Assembly: GCA_964580865.1 (NCBI GenBank)
Contig: CAZONM010000146.1
Span: 1-13,223 of the forward strand
Reading direction: 5' to 3'
Origin: JACOUT01 sp964580865
GTDB lineage: Bacteria > Myxococcota > UBA727 > VGSZ01
DNA length: 13,223 nt
The stretch's first letter is position 1, and every line of letters starts with the position of its first letter. Position numbers and translations under genes: made by a program. Positions 1-8,320 of the stretch are shown one piece after another. Under the pieces are notes generated by a model. It had not been told where the DNA came from. It was given only the letters and a program-made list of their open reading frames with translations, and did not search any database.

Positions 1-460
1 GCACGCGCACGCGCGCGCGCACCAAGAGCGCCAGGGGCGGGCGCGTGCACACGGCGTGCAGGAGCGACGGGCCGGCGGCCGCGCGCGGCGCGCGCGGCGT
101 GGTCAGCGCGTCGCCGTCGAAGGTGAGCGCGTCGCCGGAGTGGACGAACGCATCGACGAGGTAGGGCACGGCCGCCGCCGCGATGGCCAGCGACACGGGC
201 GGCAGCGGGCGCGCCACGGGGAAGATGGCGCCGATCTGCTCCAAGCGTCGCGCCGAGGCGCCAAGCGGCAGCGCGCCGTCGAGCTCGGCGAGGCCGTTGT
301 GTGCATCGAGCGACACGCGCGCGTCGCGCCCCGCGATCAAGCGCACCACCGCCGCGCCGCTGCCGGACGGCGCGCGCAGCGCGATGGCGGCGCCCTCGAC
401 GTGCGCGCGCCGCATCACCTCCACGAGCTTGTCGGGACGCGCGTCGATGAAGCGCGTCAC
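1..460 (-). CDS. GlcE-like FAD-oxidase family protein, probably degenerate (partial, runs off left edge)
   Basis: An open frame from a GTG at 460-458 reads leftward without a stop for 153 codons to the window edge. The GTG shares GTGA with the stop of the upstream oxidase gene, so translational coupling is likely. A GGGGGCG stretch lies just before it. The order of segments resembles the glycolate oxidase subunit GlcE: a short N-terminal helix, a PSGSGA turn near residues 31-36 where the first FAD loop would be, a conserved-looking LEQIGAIFPVARPLPP segment (73-88), then ALLVRARVRV (144-153), like the TLxVLTxATLRV strand. The usual second flavin motif (GGxxAxGxxGPRR) is not visible, and the part between residues 90 and 125 is shortened. 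FAD binding may therefore be lost. Family assignment is by pattern and position next to a GlcD/AGPS-like gene and is moderate; that the frame is coding is more certain. Confidence 0.6.
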   Translation of the reverse strand, partial: MTRFIDARPDKLVEVMRRAHVEGAAIALRAPSGSGAAVVRLIAGRDARVSLDAHNGLAELDGALPLGASARRLEQIGAIFPVARPLPPVSLAIAAAAVPYLVDAFVHSGDALTFDGDALTTPRAPRAAAGPSLLHAVCTRPPLALLVRARVRV

Positions 461-2067
461 GACGGCGCCCCCATGCCGAGCACGCCGGGGTTCAGGATGT
501 TGTCGGGGTCGAGCTCGCGCTTGAGCGCCTCGAGCAACGCGCGCGCGCCCGGCGTGATGCGCTGCCCGCGCAGCTTGGAGCGCCCCACGCCGTGGTGGTG
601 CGCCAACGTTGCGCCGTGGCGACGCGCCACCGTCAGCGTGCGCTCCCACGCGAGGTCGTAGCGCGCCAACGCCGAGCGCGGCCCCGTGCCCTCGGCGCCG
701 AAGCCCGCGAACGTGAAGTACAGCGAGCAGCCGTCGGGATAGGCGTGGCTGAAGTGGCACATCGCCACCGCCACGTCGCGCAGCGCCTCGCGCACGTCGC
801 GGTACAGCGGCACCACGCCCTCCCAGCCGAGCGCGACCTCGCAGGTGTCGACCCAGGTGCCCACGGCGAACGCGCGCGACATGCGGTAGCTGACGCGGTG
901 GCGGTGGCGCAGCCAGCGCGCCCCGGGCTCGTCGCCGAGGTCGCGGGCGCCCAGGGCCGCCATGCGCTGGCGCAGGCCGGGCGCGCGCGCGCCGAGCTCG
1001 TCGGCGTCGCCCTCGATGCCCATGATGAGGCGCGGCTTGCCGCCGAGGCGATCCAAGATCGCGTTGGCCATGGTGGGGCGCCCGAGGATCTCGCCCACCA
1101 ATACGCGCGCCGCGCGCGGGCGCGAGAACACCGCGAGCTCGTCGACGCGGTTGGCCAGGGTGTCGAACAGCGTGGGCTCCTCGTCGTCGTGGCCGTGGTG
1201 CGCGCCGGGGCCGCTGTCTTCGTTGCCCGCGCACGAGATGGCCCCCGCCGCGATGCGATCGGGGTCGCCCTCCTTGGGCGTGGACGCGCCGCCGATGGCG
1301 GCGTCGACCGGATCGTACAGGCGCAAGACGCTCGGGCACTCACCGCCCTGCATGAGCGCGCGCATGGCGCTCACGGCGGGTGGCAGCTCGTCGAACACGA
1401 AGCCGCGCAGCCAGCGGTGCGTGGGCAACGGGCGGACGCGCAGCGTCACGCGCGTGCACACGAACAGCGCGCCCTCGGAGCCGGTCAGGAGCTGCACGAG
1501 CCCCGCGCCGGTGGCGGGATCGTCGACGGCCGCGCGGATCGGGAGCCCGCGGCCGTCGATGCCCTCGATGGCCAGCACCATGTCCTCGATCTTGCCGTAG
1601 CGCGACGAGAGCTGACCGGCGGAGCGCGTCACCACCCAGCCGCCCAGGCTCGAGCAGTAGATCGACGAGGGGAAGTGACCCAGCGTGAGGCCGCGCGCGT
1701 TGAGCGCCAGCTCGAGCCGCTCGCCGATGATGCCGGCCTCGGCCACGCACGTGCGCCGCACGGGGTCGACGGCCAGCACGCGCGACATGCGCTTGAGGTC
1801 CAGCACCCACGACGACGACGTGGGCGAGATGCCGCCGCACACGCCGCTGCCGGCGCCGAACGGCACGAGCGGTCGCCGCGCCACGCGCGCCGCCTTGACC
1901 ACCGCGGCCACCTCGGCGTCGCTCTCGGGCCAAAACACGCGCGCGGGCAGCGTGGGGTGGACGCCGTTGCGCCGCTCGATGAGCCGGCGCGGCCACAGGT
2001 CGTGCGCGACCGCGAGCACGTCGCTCAGGTCGCCGCTCTGCCGCACATCGTCGGCCGCCACTGCCAT
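457..2067 (-). CDS. FAD-binding oxidoreductase, alkyl-DHAP synthase (AGPS)/GlcD-like
   Basis: A 536-residue flavoprotein of the vanillyl-alcohol-oxidase superfamily. The FAD-binding segment shows PFGAGSGVCGG (69-79), SSLGGWVVTRSAGQ (139-152) and the strand TGSEGALFVCTRVTLRVRP (195-213). The C-terminal half has RLYD (249-252), WVDTCE (405-410), SLYFTF (448-453), HHHGVG (490-495) and the ending LDPDNILNPG (519-528). The HHHGVG and RLYD motifs point to the alkylglycerone-phosphate synthase branch (ether-lipid synthesis, acyl to alkyl exchange on DHAP) rather than plain glycolate oxidase. Many bacterial members have unknown substrates. An insertion around residues 260-305 is rich in His, Asp and Glu and looks like a surface loop. 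The ATG at 2067 is chosen because family homology begins almost at once and the frame upstream is antisense to the divergent regulator gene. No Shine-Dalgarno precedes it. The next gene starts inside its stop codon. Confidence 0.85.
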   Translation of the reverse strand: MAVAADDVRQSGDLSDVLAVAHDLWPRRLIERRNGVHPTLPARVFWPESDAEVAAVVKAARVARRPLVPFGAGSGVCGGISPTSSSWVLDLKRMSRVLAVDPVRRTCVAEAGIIGERLELALNARGLTLGHFPSSIYCSSLGGWVVTRSAGQLSSRYGKIEDMVLAIEGIDGRGLPIRAAVDDPATGAGLVQLLTGSEGALFVCTRVTLRVRPLPTHRWLRGFVFDELPPAVSAMRALMQGGECPSVLRLYDPVDAAIGGASTPKEGDPDRIAAGAISCAGNEDSGPGAHHGHDDEEPTLFDTLANRVDELAVFSRPRAARVLVGEILGRPTMANAILDRLGGKPRLIMGIEGDADELGARAPGLRQRMAALGARDLGDEPGARWLRHRHRVSYRMSRAFAVGTWVDTCEVALGWEGVVPLYRDVREALRDVAVAMCHFSHAYPDGCSLYFTFAGFGAEGTGPRSALARYDLAWERTLTVARRHGATLAHHHGVGRSKLRGQRITPGARALLEALKRELDPDNILNPGVLGMGAPS

Positions 2068-2073
2068 GGCCCG

Positions 2074-2102
2074 TTCATGGTCGAAGTGGCAGCGCGGCGC
2101 AA
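2074..2102 (-). promoter_or_regulatory. Possible weak promoter of the FAD oxidase gene
   Basis: On the minus strand TTGCGC (2102-2097) is followed by a 17-base spacer and CATGAA (2079-2074), then six bases (CGGGCC) and the ATG at 2067. Each hexamer matches its consensus at only three of six positions. The spacing is the same as at the pfk promoter in this window and would place +1 at the ATG. The absence of a Shine-Dalgarno fits a leaderless start, but the hexamers alone are not convincing. Confidence 0.2.
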
Positions 2103-2133
2103 GAGCGCGTCGCCCCTGCGGCCGCAAAAAAGG

Positions 2134-2139
2134 TAGGAT
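2134..2139 (+). promoter_or_regulatory. Possible -10 box (TAGGAT) before the sigma-54 regulator gene
   Basis: TAGGAT matches four of six bases of a -10 hexamer and sits 9 bases before the ATG at 2149, just after an A6 run (2126-2131). The same heptamer TAGGATG recurs in front of the AgmX-like gene. No -35 match lies at 16 to 18 bases upstream. The overlapping AGGTAGG could instead serve in ribosome binding, about 11 bases from the start. Confidence 0.2.
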
Positions 2140-2148
2140 GAGTCGTCC

Positions 2149-3530
<1,382 letters not shown>

Positions 3531-3534
<4 letters not shown>

Positions 3535-3992
3535 AGGGCGATCGCTACCCCCGCGCCAGTGCGGCGCTCGAGCGCCTGTTGCACGCGAGCCCCGGGGCGG
3601 CGCCGGCACCGCTCGCGCCCTTCGCCATCGGGCCCGCGGTGCTGCGCCAGCCGCCGGAGCGCGTGACCGCGTCACCGGCCGTGCCCCTCGACGACGAGCC
3701 GGCCAGCCCCACCGACGAGCTCTTGGGCGAGCTGGTGGACATGGTGTTCGTCAGCGCCGACGACCAGCAGGGAAGCGGCAGGCCCGAGGTGCACCTGGTC
3801 TTCAAGGCCGAGGTGCTCGGCGGCCTGCACCTCAAGCTCGTGCACACGCCCGAGGGCATGCACGCGACCTTCGTGGTCGACGACGCCGCCGCGCGCCGGG
3901 CGGTGGCGGCGCACGTCGACGACCTAGTGCGCCACCTGCGCGATCGCGGCTTCGCCGTGACCCACCACGCCATCGAGCTGGCGGCGCCCTGA
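3531..3992 (+). CDS. Small protein with FliK/SctP (HrpP/YscP)-like C-terminal domain
   Basis: A 153-residue protein whose ATG overlaps the stop of the sigma-54 regulator (ATGA). Residues 1-60 are Ala/Pro-rich and probably disordered. Residues 62-151 look like the C-terminal domain of flagellar hook-length (FliK) and type III needle-length (SctP/YscP/HrpP) proteins: VHLVFKAEVLGGLHLKL (87-103), then HATFVVDDAAARRAVAAHVD (111-130), and a final LRDRGFAVTHHAIEL (136-150). This matches the family pattern of a 'LG.l.v.l' strand, a 'v.f.v....r..l...l..L...L...G' helix and a terminal strand. Those proteins act as molecular rulers and switch secretion substrate specificity. Here the long ruler region is missing, so a different use is possible. 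No other secretion gene is in the window. The fold assignment is by pattern only. Confidence 0.55.
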
Positions 3993-3995
3993 GGA
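3991..3995 (+). promoter_or_regulatory. Shine-Dalgarno for the tandem-receiver gene
   Basis: GAGGA begins inside the stop codon of the preceding gene and lies four bases before the ATG at 4000. It supports that start and coupling within the operon. Confidence 0.6.
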
Positions 3996-3999
3996 CGCG

Positions 4000-4692
4000 A
4001 TGAGGATCTTGCTCGTCGACGACGACCCCGCCATCCGCAAGCTGTGCGCCACGGCGCTCATGCGCCTGGGCCACGAGGTGGTGCCGTGCAGGAACGGGCG
4101 CGAGGCCCTTGGCCAACTGCACGAGGGCTTCGACCTGGCGCTGTGCGACATCGGCCTGCCCGACATCAACGGGCTCGACGTGGTGCGCGCCTTCAAGGTG
4201 CACGCGCCCGGGCTGCCGGTCATCGTCATCTCGGCGCTCGATCAATCCGAGTGGGGCAAGAAGGCCAGCGAGGCCGGCGCCGATCACTTCATGGCCAAGC
4301 CATTGCGCCTGTCGGCCCTACGCGACGAGGTGGCCATGGCGGCGCGCGCGCAGGCGCACCTGATGGTGTGCCTGCAGGATCCCGACGTCGCCCACCGCGC
4401 CCTGCTGCAGGCCGCGCTCGCCAAGGGCGGCTGCCACGTGCGCGTCATCGAGCAGCCCGCCGACGCCATGGACGGCACCACGCCCGAGCTGTTGATCGTC
4501 GACGCGTCGAGCCCGGGCGTGGAGTCGGTGGTGCGCTGGGCCGGCGCCCACGGCATCCATTGCTTCGTGCTGGTCAACAGCCCGCGCAGCTACGACGACC
4601 GCCTGCTGCGCATGGGGGCGAGCTTGATCCTGCAGAAGCCCGTGGACCCGACGGCGCTGCTGCTGCAGGCGGGGTTCCTGGGAACCAAGTGA
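4000..4692 (+). CDS. Tandem receiver-domain protein (REC1 canonical, REC2 degenerate)
   Basis: A 230-residue protein made of two receiver-like halves with no output domain. REC1 (1-118) is canonical: acidic pair D7/D8, phospho-acceptor D50 in LALCDIGLPD, S78 in VIVIS and K100 in the MAKP loop. REC2 (about 120-228) keeps the outline: D127 at the first strand end, D168 in LLIVDASSPG, and K213 in LQKPVD. It appears to have one acidic residue of the usual pair, and the strand before the Thr/Ser position reads FVLVNS. It may be phosphorylated poorly or serve as a dimer or partner surface. As a DNA-binding-free receiver pair it could be a phosphate sink, a relay, or an adaptor for the sigma-54 regulator two genes upstream. 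The start has a good GAGGA sequence. The gap from the preceding gene is seven bases. Confidence 0.88.
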   Translation: MRILLVDDDPAIRKLCATALMRLGHEVVPCRNGREALGQLHEGFDLALCDIGLPDINGLDVVRAFKVHAPGLPVIVISALDQSEWGKKASEAGADHFMAKPLRLSALRDEVAMAARAQAHLMVCLQDPDVAHRALLQAALAKGGCHVRVIEQPADAMDGTTPELLIVDASSPGVESVVRWAGAHGIHCFVLVNSPRSYDDRLLRMGASLILQKPVDPTALLLQAGFLGTK

Positions 4693-4715
4693 GCGGGCCG
4701 CGTGAAGGCGTGGCG

Positions 4716-4737
4716 CGAGCGCCGGATCACGCGCTCG
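4716..4737. terminator. Inverted repeat between convergent genes (candidate terminator)
   Basis: CGAGCGC (4716-4722) and GCGCTCG (4731-4737) form a perfect 7-bp stem around an 8-base loop. It spans the junction of the convergent receiver gene and pfk gene and overlaps the last codons of pfk. There is no T-run on either strand, so it would be a non-canonical terminator at best. In DNA this GC-rich a 7-bp arm match can also arise by chance. Confidence 0.3.
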
Positions 4738-5818
4738 ACGGCGGGCCCGAGTGCCGCCGGGCCCACAGCACGTCGGTGAACACGTCGCACAGGCGGATCC
4801 ACGGCTCGTCGACCAGCTTGCGCACCTGCGTGGCCTCGCTCAGCGGCACCGCGATGATCTCGTCGGCGCGCAGGGCCATCATCAGCCCGCTCTTGCCCTC
4901 GGCGATGGTCTCGATGGCCTTGACGCCGTACCGCAGCGCCAGCACCCGGTCGCGCGCCGTGGGCACGCCGCCGCGCTGCACGTGGCCGAGCACGGTGACG
5001 CGCGACTCGATGCCCGTGAGCTCCTCGATCTCGCGCGCCACGTGGGCGCCCACGCCGCCCAGGCGCGGGCGGCCGAAGGCGTCGGGCGTCTTGTTGGTGA
5101 CCACCAGGTGCGCCTCGGCGACGCCGCGCTCTTGCACCAAGGCCCCCTCGGCGATCACGATGATCGAGAAGGTCTTGCCCTCGGCGCGGCGCGTCAGCAC
5201 CACCTTGCAGATGTCGTCGACGGTGGTGGGGCGCTCGGGGATGGCGATGACGTCGGCGCCGCCGGCCAGGCCCGCCTGCACCGCGATCCAGCCGGCGTTT
5301 CTGCCCATGACCTCGACCACCATGACGCGCTCGTGTGCCTCGGCGGTGGTGCGCAGGCGATCGATGAGCTCCGTGGCCACCGAGATGGCCGTGTCGAAGC
5401 CGAAGGTGACCTCGGTGCCCGACAGGTCGTTGTCGATGGTCTTTGGCACCCCCACCACGCGCAGGCCGCGCTCGTGGAACTTGGTGGCCAAGGAGAGGGT
5501 CCCTTCCCCGCCGACGGCGATGAGGCCGTCGAGCCCCCAGGCCGAGAAGGCCGCCTCGACCCGCTCGGGGCCGCCCTTGACCTGGAAGGGGTTGGTGCGC
5601 GTGGTGCCGAGGATGGTGCCGCCCTCGTCGAGGATGCCGCGGGTGCGGGTGCGGCTCAGGGGCTCCGTGTCGTTCTCGAGGAAGCCGCGCCACCCGCCCC
5701 GGACCCCGAGCACCTCGATGCCGAGCTGCTCGGCCCGGGTCACCACCGCGCGGATCACGGCGTTGAGGCCCGGACAATCGCCGCCGCCCGTCAGGATGCC
5801 GACCTTGCGTACGTGCAT
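4727..5818 (-). CDS. pfkA: 6-phosphofructokinase, ATP-type, group III (actinobacterial-like clade)
   Basis: A 363-residue phosphofructokinase that phosphorylates fructose 6-phosphate to the 1,6-bisphosphate in glycolysis. Motifs in order: nucleotide-binding GILTGGGDCPGLNA (7-20), GGEGT (103-107), catalytic PKTIDND (125-131) with base D129, FGFDTA (139-144), MGRNAGW (171-177), AEG (223-225) and GHVQRGG (278-284) with the substrate arginine R282. Group III enzymes with Gly at the fourth position of GGExT (G106) use ATP, while those with Asp there (GGEDT) use pyrophosphate. ATP is therefore the expected donor. The ATG at 5818 directly precedes the first conserved strand. No Shine-Dalgarno is present (GCCCCC), in line with the leaderless promoter described separately. 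The gene stands alone, convergent with the receiver gene and divergent from the AgmX-like gene. Confidence 0.95.
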   Translation of the reverse strand: MHVRKVGILTGGGDCPGLNAVIRAVVTRAEQLGIEVLGVRGGWRGFLENDTEPLSRTRTRGILDEGGTILGTTRTNPFQVKGGPERVEAAFSAWGLDGLIAVGGEGTLSLATKFHERGLRVVGVPKTIDNDLSGTEVTFGFDTAISVATELIDRLRTTAEAHERVMVVEVMGRNAGWIAVQAGLAGGADVIAIPERPTTVDDICKVVLTRRAEGKTFSIIVIAEGALVQERGVAEAHLVVTNKTPDAFGRPRLGGVGAHVAREIEELTGIESRVTVLGHVQRGGVPTARDRVLALRYGVKAIETIAEGKSGLMMALRADEIIAVPLSEATQVRKLVDEPWIRLCDVFTDVLWARRHSGPPSSA

Positions 5819-5824
5819 GGGGGC

Positions 5825-5853
5825 ATCCAAGCGGGGGGCGGTGACGATGTCAA
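5825..5853 (-). promoter_or_regulatory. Promoter of pfkA, placed for a leaderless transcript
   Basis: On the minus strand a perfect -35 hexamer TTGACA (5853-5848) is followed by exactly 17 bases and TTGGAT (5830-5825) as a -10 that matches three of six. Six bases then lead to the ATG at 5818. The expected +1 is the A of the start codon. The six bases between are GCCCCC, with no ribosome-binding sequence, which agrees with leaderless translation. Confidence 0.55.
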
Positions 5854-5929
5854 CCGACGCGCTGCGCCGTGGGGCGCTGTGTTTCGCCGCGGCGCCGAGG
5901 AGCGATGCCGCGACACCCGGGCCGTCAGA

Positions 5930-5959
5930 TCGACGGCGGCCGGGGCCCGTTGCTAGGAT
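5930..5959 (+). promoter_or_regulatory. Extended -10 promoter of the AgmX-like gene
   Basis: TCGACG (5930-5935, four of six to TTGACA) is 18 bases from TAGGAT (5954-5959). TAGGAT is preceded by TG at 5951-5952, forming the extended -10 pattern TGnTAGGAT. The predicted start near 5966 would leave a leader of about 24 bases carrying the GAGGG (5979-5983) before the ATG at 5990. Confidence 0.4.
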
Positions 5960-5989
5960 GGACCCGCTCCGACGCGTCGAGGGATCAGG

Positions 5990-7456
5990 ATGAAGTTCAG
6001 CTGCGAGCGCTGCGCCACGCGGTATTCCATCGGCGACGACAAGGTGCGCGGCAAGATCCTCAAGATCCGGTGCAAGACCTGCGGCAACATCGTGGTGGTG
6101 CGCGAAGCCACCGGCGCGGTGCAGGCCGCGAGCGGCGCCGTGGCATCTGCGGGCGCCGCGCCCCAACCGATGCCGGCGCCGGCGCCCGCGCCACCGCGCC
6201 AGCCGACGGAGCCGCGCGTGCACCCCCCGGCCGCGCAGCGGCCAGGCGTCGACTGGTACATCGCCATCAAGGGCAAGCAGCACGGTCCCGCCAAGAAGGA
6301 GGACGTCGGGCGCCTGGTGAAGGAGGGCACCATCACCGAGCGCACGTACGTGTGGAACGAGACCATGACGTCGTGGCAGCGGCTGCGCGACGTGCCCGAG
6401 CTAGCGTCGCTGTTGGGCGGCGGCCCCGCCGTGCGCCCGCCCCCGCCCCCGCCCGACGACGCGCAGCACCAGGGCGCCGAGATCATCCCGTTCGACGAGG
6501 CCAAGCGCGCCCGCGAGCAGGGCGACGGCGGGCGCGACCAGGGCGCGCCCGCGGGCGACGATCCCTTCGCCGCGGTGGCGAACCAGTCGCCCATCGATCC
6601 GGGCGCGCCGCGCGACAGCACCCGCGTCTTCATCATGAACGCGGGGCTCGCCAACCGGAAGACCAAGCACCGCGCCTACGCGGTGGCGGCGGCGGCAGCG
6701 GTCGTCGGCGTGTTCGCGCTGTGCGTGCTCGACTACCAGGGGATCATCGAGATCCCCGGCCTGCACCGCGTGGTGGTGGCCATGGCCTCGCCCCCATCGG
6801 AGCGGCGCGTGGCGGTCAACAACGACTGGAGCGACGCCGAGAAGAACCCCGAGCTCGAGTGCAAGCTGTCGCCGAACCCCGCGCTCTGCGAGAAGGAGGT
6901 GCGCGCGGAGAACGAGGAGAAGCGCGCGCGCCGCGGCGCCAAGAAGGAGCTCGGGGGCACCGGCGTGGGCGATCTCAACCTCGACGACGCGTTCAAGACC
7001 GGCGGCACCGACGACAAGGAGCTGAAGGCGGCCATAGGCACCGGCGGTGAGTTCGCCGGCGCCACCATGTCCGACGAGGAGCGCGCGCGCCTGGCGCTGC
7101 TCAAGAAGGACACGAAGAAGCTGACCACGCCGACGGCGCGCATGGAGACGCCCGTGGTGGAGGCGGGCACGCTCGACGCGAAGGACGTGTCGCGCGTGGT
7201 GAGCGACGGCAGCGGCGCCATCCAGGACTGCATCGAGCAGGCGGCCAAGACCGGCGACGTGCCGAGCGGCAAGCAGCGCCTGGTGGTCACGGTGAACCCC
7301 CGCGGCACCGTCGATCGCGCGCACTTCCAGAACGGCGCCGTCAACGCGAGCGCGGCGGGCGGCTGCATCACCAAGGCGGCCGAGCGCTGGAAGTTCACGG
7401 CGTTCGTGGGCGAGACCACCGACGTCGAGATCCCGCTGATCTTGAGCGTCAACTAA
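5990..7456 (+). CDS. AgmX/GltJ-like protein: zinc ribbon - GYF - transmembrane - TonB-C-like domain
   Basis: A 488-residue single-pass protein. It begins with an MJ0042-type zinc ribbon using C5, C8, C28 and C31 (KFSCERCATRYSIGDDKVRG...IRCKTCGN). A Pro/Ala linker leads to a GYF_2 domain (about 88-143) with DWY at 88-90, the HGP at 98-100, W123 and W129. After a second linker with a proline run (150-155), a transmembrane helix lies at about 229-247. The rest would be periplasmic: a charged stretch (283-320) with C291 and C300, then an AgmX/PglI C-terminal, TonB-like domain (about 398-488) with cysteines C414 and C459. In Myxococcus xanthus, AgmX/GltJ has this domain order and belongs to the gliding-motility machine, where its cytoplasmic zinc ribbon and GYF domains are protein-interaction modules. 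Paralogues occur in non-gliding contexts, so a motility role is inference. The gene probably shares a transcript with the pseudouridine synthase six bases downstream. Confidence 0.85.
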   Translation: MKFSCERCATRYSIGDDKVRGKILKIRCKTCGNIVVVREATGAVQAASGAVASAGAAPQPMPAPAPAPPRQPTEPRVHPPAAQRPGVDWYIAIKGKQHGPAKKEDVGRLVKEGTITERTYVWNETMTSWQRLRDVPELASLLGGGPAVRPPPPPPDDAQHQGAEIIPFDEAKRAREQGDGGRDQGAPAGDDPFAAVANQSPIDPGAPRDSTRVFIMNAGLANRKTKHRAYAVAAAAAVVGVFALCVLDYQGIIEIPGLHRVVVAMASPPSERRVAVNNDWSDAEKNPELECKLSPNPALCEKEVRAENEEKRARRGAKKELGGTGVGDLNLDDAFKTGGTDDKELKAAIGTGGEFAGATMSDEERARLALLKKDTKKLTTPTARMETPVVEAGTLDAKDVSRVVSDGSGAIQDCIEQAAKTGDVPSGKQRLVVTVNPRGTVDRAHFQNGAVNASAAGGCITKAAERWKFTAFVGETTDVEIPLILSVN

Positions 7457-7462
7457 GGCACC

Positions 7463-8320
7463 GTGCCACCCGTGCACCCGCTCATCGTCGTCGACGAGGG
7501 GCCGCACCACGCGGTGCTGTGCAAGCCCGCGGGCATGACCGTGGTGGGCGGGCGCGGCGTACCGCGCCCGACGCTGCTCGACCTCGCCAAGGAGCGCTTC
7601 GGCGGCGGCGTGCGCCCCGTGCACCGCATCGATCGCGTCACCGCCGGGCTGTGCGTGGTGGCGAAGACACCGTTTGGCCAGCAGGCGATCACCGAGGCCT
7701 TCCGCCGCCACCTCGTCGACAAGCGCTACCTCGCGCTCATCGAGGGCGCGCCCACCTGGGACAAGCGCGACATCGACGCGCGCCTGAGCCGCGTGGATGA
7801 CGCCGACGCGGCGCACGGGCACAAGAAGGGCCCGCTTGCGTGGCAGACGGTGGATCCCTCGGGCGTGCACGCGCTGACGCGCGTGCGCGTGCTGGCGCGC
7901 GGTAACGGCGCCACGCTGGTGGAGGCGCGCCCCGAGACCGGGCGCATGCACCAGCTGCGCTGCCACCTGGCGCACGTGGGCCACCCCATCGTGGGCGACG
8001 CGCTCTACGGCGCGACCCTGCCCTACCCCGACGAGCGCGGCGTGGGCCTGGTGGCGTTCTGCATCTCGCTGCCGCTGCCGCACGGCGGGCGCGCCTTCGC
8101 CGTGAGCCCGCTTCCCGAGGCGTTCGCGCGCGCGCTGGTCGAGCGCGGCATCGACGTGAAGGTGGTGGCGCCGCTCGCCGAGCGGTTCACCCGCCCGCCG
8201 CCGACGCCGGCGCCGCCCCCTCGGCGCGCGCCCGACGCACGGCGCGCGGGTCAATCGCGCGGCGCGGCAGGTAGCGCTCGATCCGCTCGAGGACGTCCAG
8301 GCGGTCGACGAGGTCGCTGA
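7463..8320 (+). CDS. RluA-family pseudouridine synthase
   Basis: A 285-residue enzyme converting uridine to pseudouridine in RNA. The catalytic motif HRIDRVTAG (54-62) carries the nucleophile D57. The family motifs continue with KRYLALIEG (87-95) and GRMHQLRCHLAHVGHPIVGDALYG (160-183). No S4 RNA-binding domain precedes the catalytic domain, as in RluA/TruC-like members, so the rRNA or tRNA target cannot be told. It starts at GTG 7463 with AAGG (7455-7458) overlapping the previous stop; an in-frame GTG at 7472 is possible. The domain normally ends near residue 240. The last 43 residues or so (Pro, Ala, Arg, Gly-rich) are encoded across the 3' end of the opposing kinase gene and look like read-through after loss of an earlier stop, or a basic RNA-binding tail. 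Confidence 0.9.
   Translation: MPPVHPLIVVDEGPHHAVLCKPAGMTVVGGRGVPRPTLLDLAKERFGGGVRPVHRIDRVTAGLCVVAKTPFGQQAITEAFRRHLVDKRYLALIEGAPTWDKRDIDARLSRVDDADAAHGHKKGPLAWQTVDPSGVHALTRVRVLARGNGATLVEARPETGRMHQLRCHLAHVGHPIVGDALYGATLPYPDERGVGLVAFCISLPLPHGGRAFAVSPLPEAFARALVERGIDVKVVAPLAERFTRPPPTPAPPPRRAPDARRAGQSRGAAGSARSARGRPGGRRGR

Noticed and set aside
1..60. Alternating GC and CA runs (Z-DNA-like or simple repeat)
   Set aside because: The stretch is in frame within a coding region and reads as Arg/Val codons. Similar GC runs occur throughout the window.
5504..5510. GGEGT instead of GGDGT in the phosphofructokinase as a catalytic defect
   Set aside because: Glu at this position is normal in group III phosphofructokinases; the Gly that follows indicates the ATP-using form.
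4044..5993. A 649-codon plus-strand open frame across the receiver and pfkA genes
   Set aside because: It is in a shadow frame of both genes and has no family motif. Both real genes are strongly supported.
6401..8254. A 617-codon minus-strand open frame opposite the AgmX-like and pseudouridine synthase genes
   Set aside because: It is Arg/Ala/His/Val-rich with no motif, whereas the opposite strand encodes clear conserved domains.
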